Below, piece after piece: positions 1 through 6,073 of a DNA stretch of 6,073 bases. The notes below the pieces were generated by a model, which saw only the letters and a list, made by a program, of their open reading frames with translations, made no database searches and was not told where the DNA came from. The stretch's first letter is position 1, and the number at the start of each line of letters is the position of its first letter. The DNA lies in NCBI GenBank assembly GCA_030642005.1, contig DAOWOP010000161.1, positions 1-6,073 of the forward strand, written 5' to 3'. The DNA comes from Planctomycetales bacterium. Its GTDB lineage: Bacteria; Planctomycetota; Phycisphaerae; SM23-33. The translations under genes and the position numbers were made by a program.

Positions 1-15
1 GGCTCTGTCTGAAAA
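1..15 (+). repeat. left terminal inverted repeat
   Basis: GGCTCTGTCTGAAAA is a perfect 15-of-15 inverted match to 187-201. It overlaps a second, local palindrome: CTGTCTGAA (5-13) pairs with TTCAGACAG (20-28) across a 6-nt loop. The left end can therefore fold on itself or pair with the right end. Confidence 0.85.
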
Positions 16-42
16 CTACTTCAGACAGGCAAATAGTAAAAA

Positions 43-60
43 GCGGTCAGCGGTCAGCAA
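43..60 (+). repeat. heptamer repeat GGTCAGC, two tandem copies
   Basis: Two exact tandem copies of GGTCAGC lie at 45-51 and 52-58, preceded by GC and followed by AA. A third isolated copy is at 102-108. The tract pairs with the oppositely oriented array at 139-166; the perfect core of that pairing is 49-60 with 144-155. The units belong to the same NNTCAGC family as the array at the right edge of the window. Confidence 0.75.
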
Positions 61-82
61 AAGAAGAAACGTAATACTGATT

Positions 83-101
83 GCCCTGGCCGTGACAGGG
101 C
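83..101. repeat. central hairpin of the left element
   Basis: GCCCTG (83-88) and CAGGGC (96-101) form a perfect 6-bp stem around the 7-nt loop GCCGTGA. It lies roughly at the centre of the 201-bp element and is followed directly by a GGTCAGC heptamer. No run of T follows, so it is not read as an intrinsic terminator. Confidence 0.5.
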
Positions 102-138
102 GGTCAGCATTGTAGGTCCTTTGTTTATTTTGGTTTTG

Positions 139-166
139 GCTAATTGCTGACCGCTGATTGCTGAAT
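139..166 (-). repeat. heptamer array in inverted orientation, four units
   Basis: On the plus strand four tandem heptamers are read: GCTAATT, GCTGACC, GCTGATT and GCTGAAT. On the minus strand these are ATTCAGC, AATCAGC, GGTCAGC and AATTAGC, variants of an NNTCAGC unit. They face the plus-oriented copies at 45-58 and so form the inner inverted repeat of the element. Two of the unit types, AATCAGC and GGTCAGC, also occur elsewhere in the window. Confidence 0.75.
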
Positions 167-181
167 GCTTTGAGGCGATGT

Positions 182-210
182 TTGACTTTTCAGACAGAGC
201 CATATATCTA
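182..210 (+). promoter_or_regulatory. possible sigma-70-type promoter at the element's right end
   Basis: TTGACT (182-187) matches five of six bases of the TTGACA -35 consensus. Downstream, TATATC (203-208) lies at a 15-nt spacing and TATCTA (205-210) at 17 nt; both are imperfect -10 boxes. A separate TAGAAT (220-225) is a better -10 hexamer but has no -35 partner at normal spacing. The -35 lies inside the repeat element and the -10 just outside it, so insertion could have created a hybrid promoter for the operon. The call rests on hexamer likeness only, and Planctomycetota promoters are poorly characterised. Confidence 0.25.
187..201 (-). repeat. right terminal inverted repeat
   Basis: TTTTCAGACAGAGCC is the exact reverse complement of bases 1-15. 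It ends immediately before an AT-rich stretch (202-210), and its first base is shared with a TTGACT hexamer that could act as a -35 box for the downstream operon. Confidence 0.85.
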
Positions 211-324
211 CGCTTTGTGTAGAATGAGTTGCAAGGTTCCCGCCTGAACAGGTGGGACATCAGCGGCGGTGGGGGCGGCTGCCGGTGGGTAAATGGCTGT
301 TTTTCCCGGGAATGCGCGATAAAA
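202..324 (+). other. leader region upstream of the operon
   Basis: This 123-bp stretch separates the repeat element from the first gene. It contains a short hairpin at 238-257: an 8-bp stem with one G-T pair around the loop GAAC. A G-rich run at 265-289 follows. Two minute upstream frames are visible (ATG 224 with stop 245-247, and ATG 312 with stop 339-341, the latter crossing the GTG start at 325), but neither has ribosome-binding support. I recognise no riboswitch class. The frame of the first gene stays open back to a TTG at 229, but that translation gives a glycine-rich segment ahead of the signal peptide, so I treat the region as untranslated. Confidence 0.4.
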
Positions 325-3300
325 GTGAACCAAAAGGATAAAATATTTTTTATATTCTTCGTTTTTACTGCTTTGACGTGGTTGGTCCCCGCGCCGGTTG
401 CGAGAGGTCAGGCCATTGTTGCAGAGGCAGGAGGAAGGGCTCAGATTATCCTTGGCGGCCCGGAGATTAACCCGGACCAGCCCCCGGAGGCGGATAAGCC
501 AGGCCCGCTCCCGTTGATTAACGTCGATGAAGAAATGAGCGGGTATATCAGGCGCGCCGGGGAAATGATCGCCTCAAAGGATTACGCCGGCGCTATCGAG
601 ATACTCCAGGCCCTTCTGAACCGCACCGAGCAATGCTTCATATCCACCAGGGACCCCCGCAGGTTCGTTTCGCTGTCGGTCGGGGCAGGCGGGGTAATCG
701 GTCAGTTGCCTCCTGAAGGCATGAAACTCTATCGTGGTTTATATGATCCCCGCGCCGAGCGGCTGTTTCGCTCCGCTATGGATCGGCTTGACGAATCCGC
801 TCTGCGGAGCATTATAGACCGTTATTCATATACAAGTTACGGCTCTCGCGCCTTGAGTCTGCTCGGTGCGGTACTGTTCGACCGCGGCGAATTTTCGCAG
901 GCGGCCCACTGCTGGCGCAGGGTTATTGCCGTCAACGGGTCCAAGGGCGCCGCGGCGCCGCCGAAGGATGAGGCGGTGCTGCTGGCCAGAATTACCGTGG
1001 CGCATCACTTCGCCGGTGAATCCAAACACGCATCGAAGGTGTTGGATTTACTGATCAAGCGGCATCCGAAGATTGTCGCCGCCTTCGGAGGCAGGGACGA
1101 AAACGTCGTTGAATTTGTGCGGCGGATGTTTGCGGTGTCCCCTCCGCTGGCCGAGGTACACTATAAGGAAGGCTGGCCTTCGCTGGCCGGTGCGCCCGAC
1201 TCGGTGGCCGTGATGAGTCCATGCCGGCCCGTACTGAGTCCACGATGGACCATCCCCGACGGGAGGCTCGCAGACAACCCCAACATTGACGTCAGGGCGA
1301 TACGAAGCACTCTTTCCAGAAGGGGGCCTCGCGGCGGGATAATGCCGAAAAAAGTGTTGCTGCGTGAGGGACGGGTAATCTTTACCCAACGCGTCGGCAA
1401 CAAGAATCGAGAGGTGGTCATACCGGCCATGATCCATCCGATTGTCGTCGGTAAGACGGTGCTGTACCGCGCCGCTGACGGCGTCGTCGCGATCGACCTG
1501 CTTACAGGCGAGACACTGTGGGGGACAATCGAGTTCCCGTTGTTCAGCGGAGCGTCCGGCGTCGTGCGCGCCTACTCCACCGCCTTCGGCGCGGCAGTGG
1601 AAGACCGCGGCTTGTGGACGGTAACGGCCGGAGACGGGAAGGTCTTCGCGGTAGGCGGTTGTTCGCTTCAGCAGCAGCGTTATTACAATATGAGAAACCG
1701 CAAACGCCTCGTCGATACCTCGGCGTTAGCGGCGTTTTCGATTAACAACCAAGGCCGGATGCTCTGGCGGATCGGCGCCGGCGAGGGCGACAGCGACCTT
1801 ATTCGCGGGGGAAAATTCCTGACGGCGCCGACCTATCTCGCAGGCCGGCTGTATGTCCTCGTCGAGTACATCCAGGCACATCACCTCGTGTGCCTGAATG
1901 CCGAAAATGGGCGCCTGGTGTGGGAGACGATGGTCGCGCAGACGCCTATGTTGGCCTCGCGGTTCGGCAGGCGTCAGAACCTCCAGCAGGACCGGATAAG
2001 TCCACCGGCGGTATCGGCCGGAAAAGTATTCGTCGTTACCAACGCCGGCGTGGCGGCGGCATTTGAGGCTGATACGGGCAGGAGCCTGTGGGCCTACCAG
2101 TACGTTACCAGGCAGGGGCTGTCCGCTCCGCCCAATCCCATTGTGGTTACCAGGGGCAGGGCGATCTGCCTGCCGGCTGATTGTGAACAACTCCTGGCCT
2201 TCCGCACCGATACGGGCCAGTTGGACTGGAGTATCGACCGTTCCGGTCAGCGGGACCTGACCGCCGTCGATGGGGCGCGGGTGCTCCTGTCCGGCGAGGG
2301 AATTGTCATAATTGATGCAGTTACCGGTCGGGACATCTGGAAGGCTGAAGGCGTCAGCGGCGTCCATAGCCGACCGGCTGTAACGTCTGACGCTATTCTC
2401 GCTTCGGGGCGGGGCGAAGTCGTTCGAGTATCCCTGCCGGGATTCCACGTAAGACGCCTTCCGCTGGTGGAACCCGATGCGATTCTGGGCAACCTCATCG
2501 GCGCTGACGGAAAGTTGATAGCGGCTAATGCCGCCGGACTGTCGGCGTATTTTACCTTCGAGGATGCTCACGCCGAACTTACCGCCCGGATGGCCGAGGT
2601 CCCGCCGGAGGAGATTCAGGACCTGCTTTATCATCGTGCGGTGAACGCTTTCAGCGCGGGCAGGCCCCAAAAGGCCCTGGAAGACCTGCTGAGGGTCCGC
2701 AAAATCGCGGAAGACGAAGGTAACAGCGTCCTGCTGGCCAAGACCAGCCAGATGCTCTACCGGACGTACGTGTCCCTGGCTGACCGCAGGTCGTCAAGTT
2801 CCGTGGTGATGCTCGATTTTTACAACAAGGCGCGGGCTTACGCCTACAGCGATCGCAGCCGGGGGGAAATGCAGGTTCGCCTGGTGAAGTATTACGCTAA
2901 TATCGGAGGTGGCGCCAAGTCGGCGGAACTTGCCCAGGAAATCACGACGGAATACGCCAAGGTTGACCTAGCGGACGTCCAGATTGGCGCCGACGCCGAT
3001 CCGTTCGTCCGCGACAATATAGACACTCAACGCTTCGGCGGGTACGAACTGGGACATTGCCTGATAAAGGACCTGATCGCCAGGCACGGGCAGAGATGCT
3101 ACGGGGTTTTTGACGCAAAGGCGTCATCCGCCCTGGCCGCCGCCGTCGCCTCCGATGAGGCCGAAGCAATGGTCCGCGTGGCGGATACTTATCGCCACAG
3201 CGTGCACGCACCAATGGCGCTGCTGCGGTCGGCTGAATCTCGCTACCGACAGGCATTGCACCTGAAAGGGCTGGCCTGCCGGAAGTTGCTTGTCCCAGCC

Positions 3301-4902
3301 GGACGAGACCTCATTCGAATCAACAGCGATTATCCCGACAGCGGACTTTCCGCTTCGGCGCACCTTGGCCTGGCGATGGTGTATCGGCAGATGAATCCCC
3401 GTGTGATGTGGCTTGGGCTTCGTGGGCTTGAAGAGGTTCAGCCTGATACGAGCGTTTCCTTTGCGGGCGTTTCCGGTTCTGCCGGTGAGGCTTTGAGGCG
3501 TTTGGCCTCCGGTATGGGCCAGTATCAGCCGGTGCCGTCGGCGTTTCCCGGGCCGATTAATCCGCCGCTTGAGCAGATATTCAGGGGCCCAGAGTCTGAA
3601 TCGGCGATAATCCTCCGCGATGCCGACGGCCGACCTGTACGCTGCGGCGACAGTTTGTTCCTGCTGGCCGGCGGGCGAATTGCCAGGTTCGACCCGGCTG
3701 CCGGAACGTTCAAAGAGGCGATTCAGTGGGAAACGATACCGCTGATAGATACCAAACGCGCATTTCGCTCGAGCACCTCTTTCATGCTCCGGGCCGGGTT
3801 GACCGGCGATTCGGTTGTGCTCGTGGTCGGCTGCTGGCGGGGGGGGATTGTCGGCGTGGACGTAAAGACGGGAAGGGTCCTCTGGCGGCGAAGCGCGAGC
3901 GACAGAATGGTAGCCAATCTTCACTTCATGGTTATGGCTGAAGACAGGTTCGCAGCTCTGACGCGCGACGGGAATATTTTTGTATTAGACATGCACACAG
4001 GCAAAGAACTTTGGAATTACAAAATATCCCCGCAGCAGAGACCGTGGCGCGCCCCACCGCAGGTTGCCGGCGGAACCCTGCTGGTCTGTTACGGGCGAAC
4101 AACCATTTGGCAGGCCGGTGTTTTCGACATAGCCACGGGGAAGTTGCTCGGCAACATTTCACTGGCGCCGAACATGCCCCAGGCGCACCTGACGCCCGAC
4201 GGACTGGTGGTGGTCTGCGACGGGAAATCGCTCCGGCTCATCGAGCCGATCCTGGGAATTGACCAGCCAATCTGGTCGATCGAACTGGCCGAAAATCTCA
4301 AACCGGCGATCCTGGGCGTTACCGCTGCGCACGTGCTGCTCTCGCCCAGTTCCAGCAGCGGCGTGGTCGAACTGCGAAGCCTGTCCGAGATGGGGCGAAT
4401 CATGCGAACCTTCCAGACAAAGCCGGTAGGCGGGAAGACCGCCATACCGATCCATGCCGTAGTGGCCGGCAGCAGGCTCTACGTCGCAGCCGGTTCGGTG
4501 GTCCATGCCAGAGGAACTGCGGTGAGGGGCAAGGGGGTTTGCTTCTGCATGTCCCCCAGCCTGCACGCCTTCGACCTGACCTCATCTGACGTGCTGTGGT
4601 CGGCTGACCTGGCAATAAATAATGCAGGATCGAGATACTCATACCTTATGCCTGTTCAGGTCGGGCGAAAGCATCTTTGCACGCTTGTCAAGGGACAAAA
4701 CCACAACGATTCTCCCGTCGTGATGATAATCGAGACCGACGCCGGCAAAGTCGCCCAGAAACTGACGCTGCCCAACACTGCGGCGATTCATCGTTCCTAT
4801 CGCAACTCCCGGCATACGCTGCTGTCGTCTCCGGCGATAACGACCGACCGGCTCGTAGCCGAAACGCACAAGGGGCTGGAAGTTTACGGGAAGCGGCAAT
4901 AA
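325..4902 (+). CDS. Exported TPR and PQQ-like beta-propeller repeat protein, double-propeller form
   Basis: Large exported protein of about 1525 residues, probably periplasmic or envelope-located. The GTG at 325 is chosen because the signal peptide starts there: NQKDK n-region, hydrophobic core at residues 7-21, likely cleavage after GQA at residue 30. A TTG at 229 would add 32 unlikely residues, and the ribosome-binding site is weak for either start. Residues 69-255 are helical and TPR-like. Residues 333-745 form a first propeller with recurring D-x-x-T-G-x-x-x-W-type turns, Trp at 399, 481, 533, 589, 635 and 672. Residues 753-1045 are again helical and TPR-like. Residues 1090-1520 form a second propeller with Trp at 1135, 1187, 1230, 1317 and 1425 plus degenerate blades near 1276, 1362 and 1479. 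The blade pattern is that of PQQ-like/BamB-type repeats. That family ranges from quinoprotein dehydrogenases to non-enzymatic scaffolds; I see no sign of a dehydrogenase active site, so a binding or assembly role is inferred. The frame is intact, and the gene lies 17 nt upstream of its operon partner. Confidence 0.85.
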   Translation: MNQKDKIFFIFFVFTALTWLVPAPVARGQAIVAEAGGRAQIILGGPEINPDQPPEADKPGPLPLINVDEEMSGYIRRAGEMIASKDYAGAIEILQALLNRTEQCFISTRDPRRFVSLSVGAGGVIGQLPPEGMKLYRGLYDPRAERLFRSAMDRLDESALRSIIDRYSYTSYGSRALSLLGAVLFDRGEFSQAAHCWRRVIAVNGSKGAAAPPKDEAVLLARITVAHHFAGESKHASKVLDLLIKRHPKIVAAFGGRDENVVEFVRRMFAVSPPLAEVHYKEGWPSLAGAPDSVAVMSPCRPVLSPRWTIPDGRLADNPNIDVRAIRSTLSRRGPRGGIMPKKVLLREGRVIFTQRVGNKNREVVIPAMIHPIVVGKTVLYRAADGVVAIDLLTGETLWGTIEFPLFSGASGVVRAYSTAFGAAVEDRGLWTVTAGDGKVFAVGGCSLQQQRYYNMRNRKRLVDTSALAAFSINNQGRMLWRIGAGEGDSDLIRGGKFLTAPTYLAGRLYVLVEYIQAHHLVCLNAENGRLVWETMVAQTPMLASRFGRRQNLQQDRISPPAVSAGKVFVVTNAGVAAAFEADTGRSLWAYQYVTRQGLSAPPNPIVVTRGRAICLPADCEQLLAFRTDTGQLDWSIDRSGQRDLTAVDGARVLLSGEGIVIIDAVTGRDIWKAEGVSGVHSRPAVTSDAILASGRGEVVRVSLPGFHVRRLPLVEPDAILGNLIGADGKLIAANAAGLSAYFTFEDAHAELTARMAEVPPEEIQDLLYHRAVNAFSAGRPQKALEDLLRVRKIAEDEGNSVLLAKTSQMLYRTYVSLADRRSSSSVVMLDFYNKARAYAYSDRSRGEMQVRLVKYYANIGGGAKSAELAQEITTEYAKVDLADVQIGADADPFVRDNIDTQRFGGYELGHCLIKDLIARHGQRCYGVFDAKASSALAAAVASDEAEAMVRVADTYRHSVHAPMALLRSAESRYRQALHLKGLACRKLLVPAGRDLIRINSDYPDSGLSASAHLGLAMVYRQMNPRVMWLGLRGLEEVQPDTSVSFAGVSGSAGEALRRLASGMGQYQPVPSAFPGPINPPLEQIFRGPESESAIILRDADGRPVRCGDSLFLLAGGRIARFDPAAGTFKEAIQWETIPLIDTKRAFRSSTSFMLRAGLTGDSVVLVVGCWRGGIVGVDVKTGRVLWRRSASDRMVANLHFMVMAEDRFAALTRDGNIFVLDMHTGKELWNYKISPQQRPWRAPPQVAGGTLLVCYGRTTIWQAGVFDIATGKLLGNISLAPNMPQAHLTPDGLVVVCDGKSLRLIEPILGIDQPIWSIELAENLKPAILGVTAAHVLLSPSSSSGVVELRSLSEMGRIMRTFQTKPVGGKTAIPIHAVVAGSRLYVAAGSVVHARGTAVRGKGVCFCMSPSLHAFDLTSSDVLWSADLAINNAGSRYSYLMPVQVGRKHLCTLVKGQNHNDSPVVMIIETDAGKVAQKLTLPNTAAIHRSYRNSRHTLLSSPAITTDRLVAETHKGLEVYGKRQ

Positions 4903-4910
4903 TGGTAAAA

Positions 4911-4914
4911 GAGG
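4911..4914 (+). promoter_or_regulatory. Shine-Dalgarno site that decides the second gene's start
   Basis: GAGG, within AAAGAGGT, ends 5 nt before the ATG at 4920. This favours that start over the in-frame ATG at 4902, which overlaps the upstream stop as TAATG and has only a GGAAG (4889-4893) at 8 nt. The 4902 start would add six residues (MVKEVH) before the basic n-region. Both starts are compatible with translational coupling to the upstream gene. Confidence 0.55.
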
Positions 4915-4919
4915 TCCAT

Positions 4920-6035
4920 ATGCGACGACTTAAAAGGAACATTCTGATACTGGCGGTAATTCCGGCGTTGGTAATGGCGCCGTGGGACCACGGCGGGCGT
5001 TTTTCAGGCCCGCCGCAGCAGGCCCGCGCAGCGGCTCCGAGCCGGGTATTGCCGAGAATGATGCATCCAGAAACCGTCAAGGCCATCGACAAAGGTCTGG
5101 AGTATCTCAAAAGGACCCAGCGCGCCGACGGCAGTTGGTTCGCCGGGTACGGCTCGTACAACTATCCGGCGGTGATGACCTCGCTGAGCGGGCTGGCGTT
5201 TATGGCTTCGGGTTCGACGCCTGAGACAGGCCCGTATTACAAGCAGGTCAAAAAGGCGATGCTTTACGTCCTTCGCCTCGCCGAGAGCGGCAAGGGCGGG
5301 CTGATCTGCGGGCCTACCGGCGAAAGCAGAAGCATGTACGGGCACGGGTTCTCCATGCTCTTTCTGGCCCAGTGCTACGGAGTGGACCTGAACAAGGAAA
5401 TAAGCGAGCGGATTCGCAAGGTCCTGGACAAGGCGGTGGCGCTGACGGCCAAGTCGCAGTCGAGCAAGGGCGGATGGATCTACACGCCTACGCAGAACTC
5501 CGACGAGGGTTCGGTAACGGTTACGCAACTCCAGGCCCTGCGCGCCTGTCGGAACGTCGGAATCAAGGTGCCCGCCAGCACTATCGAGCGCGCGGTGGCG
5601 TATCTGAAACTCTGCCAGATGGGCGACGGGGGAATCTGCTATTCCGCCCGAAGCCGAGGTTCTTCGCGTCCGGCGATATCGGCGGCCGCTATCGCCTGCT
5701 TCTACGCCGCCGGCGTCTATGACCGGCGATCCGGCGGACTCGGAAAAGAAGCAGAAATGGTCGAAAAACTGGTCAAATACTGCAAGCGGTCCGTTAACGT
5801 CAACCGCTCCGGCGGGCATTACTTTTACACGCATTTTTACATGGCCCAGGCAATGTATCAACGCAGCGGGGTGGACTGGGAAAACTACTACCCACAGATT
5901 CGAGACCGACTTATGAGACTTCAGAACGTCGATGGCTCGTGGATGGGCGACAGCGTAGGAACAACCTACGGAACGGCCATTGCTACGGTTGTCCTCCAGT
6001 TGCCATATGGATACCTGCCGATTTGTCAAAAATAG
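4920..6035 (+). CDS. Exported prenyltransferase/squalene-oxidase repeat (alpha-alpha toroid) protein
   Basis: Protein of about 371 residues. MRRLKRN followed by a hydrophobic stretch (residues 8-20) is a signal peptide, with cleavage after VMA (20) or ARA (37). The rest is built from repeats of the terpenoid-cyclase/prenyltransferase toroid. QW-type motifs are visible at 67-73 (QRADGSW), 180-186 (QSSKGGW) and 335-341 (QNVDGSW), with a degenerate copy at 233-238 (QMGDGG). Other segments I associate with the Planctomycetota family are YGHGF, the SVTVTQLQALRA helix and an aromatic HYFYTHFYMAQAMY stretch at 300-313. I find no DxDD or DCTAE motif of squalene or hopene cyclases and no CGEQ thioester motif, and the protein is far shorter than a triterpene cyclase (usually above 600 residues). 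A cyclase role is therefore unlikely; an exported scaffold or binding protein is inferred. It follows the propeller gene by 17 nt, so co-transcription is very likely. The frame is complete, ending in TAG. Confidence 0.88.
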   Translation: MRRLKRNILILAVIPALVMAPWDHGGRFSGPPQQARAAAPSRVLPRMMHPETVKAIDKGLEYLKRTQRADGSWFAGYGSYNYPAVMTSLSGLAFMASGSTPETGPYYKQVKKAMLYVLRLAESGKGGLICGPTGESRSMYGHGFSMLFLAQCYGVDLNKEISERIRKVLDKAVALTAKSQSSKGGWIYTPTQNSDEGSVTVTQLQALRACRNVGIKVPASTIERAVAYLKLCQMGDGGICYSARSRGSSRPAISAAAIACFYAAGVYDRRSGGLGKEAEMVEKLVKYCKRSVNVNRSGGHYFYTHFYMAQAMYQRSGVDWENYYPQIRDRLMRLQNVDGSWMGDSVGTTYGTAIATVVLQLPYGYLPICQK

Positions 6036-6041
6036 GAAAAG

Positions 6042-6073
6042 AGCAATCAGCAATCAGCAATCAGCAATCAGCA
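6042..6073 (+). repeat. tandem heptamer array AGCAATC, running off the window
   Basis: Four perfect tandem copies of the 7-nt unit AGCAATC fill 6042-6069, and AGCA continues to the last base, so the array is cut by the window edge. It starts 7 nt after the stop of the second gene. In another register the unit is AATCAGC, identical to a minus-strand unit of the left element. Units like this resemble the short tandem heptamer repeats known from other bacterial genomes such as filamentous cyanobacteria. No function can be assigned from sequence, and no terminator is visible before it. Confidence 0.85.

Larger units (their letters stand above)
1..201. mobile_element. MITE-like element with 15-bp terminal inverted repeats
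   Basis: The first 15 bases (GGCTCTGTCTGAAAA, 1-15) are the exact reverse complement of 187-201 (TTTTCAGACAGAGCC). Between these ends lies a second inverted repeat, 42-60 against 144-162, matching at 17 of 19 positions and made of heptamer units. A central hairpin sits at 83-101. The interval is AT-richer than the genes beside it and holds no credible coding frame. Small size, perfect terminal inverted repeats, nested symmetry and lack of a transposase are typical of a non-autonomous, MITE-like element mobilised in trans. A target-site duplication cannot be tested because the window starts at the first base of the repeat. It could instead be a large structured intergenic repeat that does not transpose. 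No particular IS family is claimed. Confidence 0.6.

Noticed and set aside
54..260. Minus-strand 68-codon frame across the left repeat element
   Set aside because: It runs through inverted repeats and the leader, has no family resemblance, and appears to be a chance frame.
229..324. N-terminal extension of the propeller protein from TTG 229
   Set aside because: It would place 32 residues, including a glycine run, ahead of a clear signal peptide, and its start has no ribosome-binding site. GTG 325 fits the export signal.
1726..2670. Minus-strand open frame of about 314 codons inside the propeller gene
   Set aside because: It is a shadow of the first propeller. The sense frame shows regular blade repeats, while the antisense translation shows no domain pattern and no start context.
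3124..3924. Minus-strand open frame of about 266 codons
   Set aside because: The translation is rich in Arg, Pro and His with no motif, and lies opposite well-supported helical and propeller coding sequence.
4677..4919. Upstream extension of the toroid protein into the propeller gene
   Set aside because: It overlaps the propeller gene's coding end and would bury the signal peptide. The ATG at 4920 has a Shine-Dalgarno site and a normal basic n-region.
5954..5970. Hairpin CGTAGG / CCTACG near the end of the toroid gene
   Set aside because: It lies within codons for a conserved-looking C-terminal segment, has no following T run, and ends 65 nt before the stop, so it is probably incidental rather than a terminator.
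5004..6053. Open frame of about 349 codons on the minus strand opposite the toroid gene
   Set aside because: It is fully antisense to a gene with clear family motifs and an export signal. It has no recognisable domain, and long antisense frames are expected in GC-rich coding DNA.
6042..6073. CRISPR array
   Set aside because: The 7-nt units are contiguous with no spacers, so this is a simple tandem repeat.

Overview
This GC-rich window most likely comes from a member of the Planctomycetota, probably a Phycisphaerae-like lineage. The evidence is the pairing of two exported protein types common there: a very large PQQ-like beta-propeller/TPR protein and a small prenyltransferase/squalene-oxidase-repeat (alpha-alpha toroid) protein. 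Short NNTCAGC heptamer repeats in the intergenic DNA fit the same impression. The taxonomic call is recognition from memory, not a search result.

Layout. Positions 1-201 hold a compact non-coding element with perfect 15-bp terminal inverted repeats. Inside it are a nested inverted repeat built from heptamers and a central hairpin, so it looks like a MITE or another non-autonomous palindromic element. Positions 202-324 form a leader with a small hairpin and a G-rich stretch. The first gene (325-4902, plus strand) encodes an exported protein of about 1525 residues with the order signal peptide, TPR-like helices, propeller, helical region, propeller. The second gene (4920-6035, plus strand) starts 17 nt downstream and encodes an exported toroid-repeat protein of about 371 residues. 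From 6042 to the window edge there is a perfect tandem array of the heptamer AGCAATC, the same repeat family as in the left element.

How the parts fit. The two genes are almost certainly one transcriptional unit. Both products carry N-terminal export signals and are built from repeat scaffolds (propeller blades, TPR helices, alpha-alpha toroid). Neither shows an enzymatic motif that I can identify. The simplest reading is a pair of envelope or periplasmic proteins used for binding or assembly; the substrate cannot be read from sequence. The operon promoter may be partly built from the right end of the left element, because a TTGACT hexamer lies next to its right inverted repeat.

I see no RNA gene, CRISPR array, transposase, defence system or clear terminator. 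The most unusual features are the repeat DNA at both window edges and the double-propeller architecture of the large protein.
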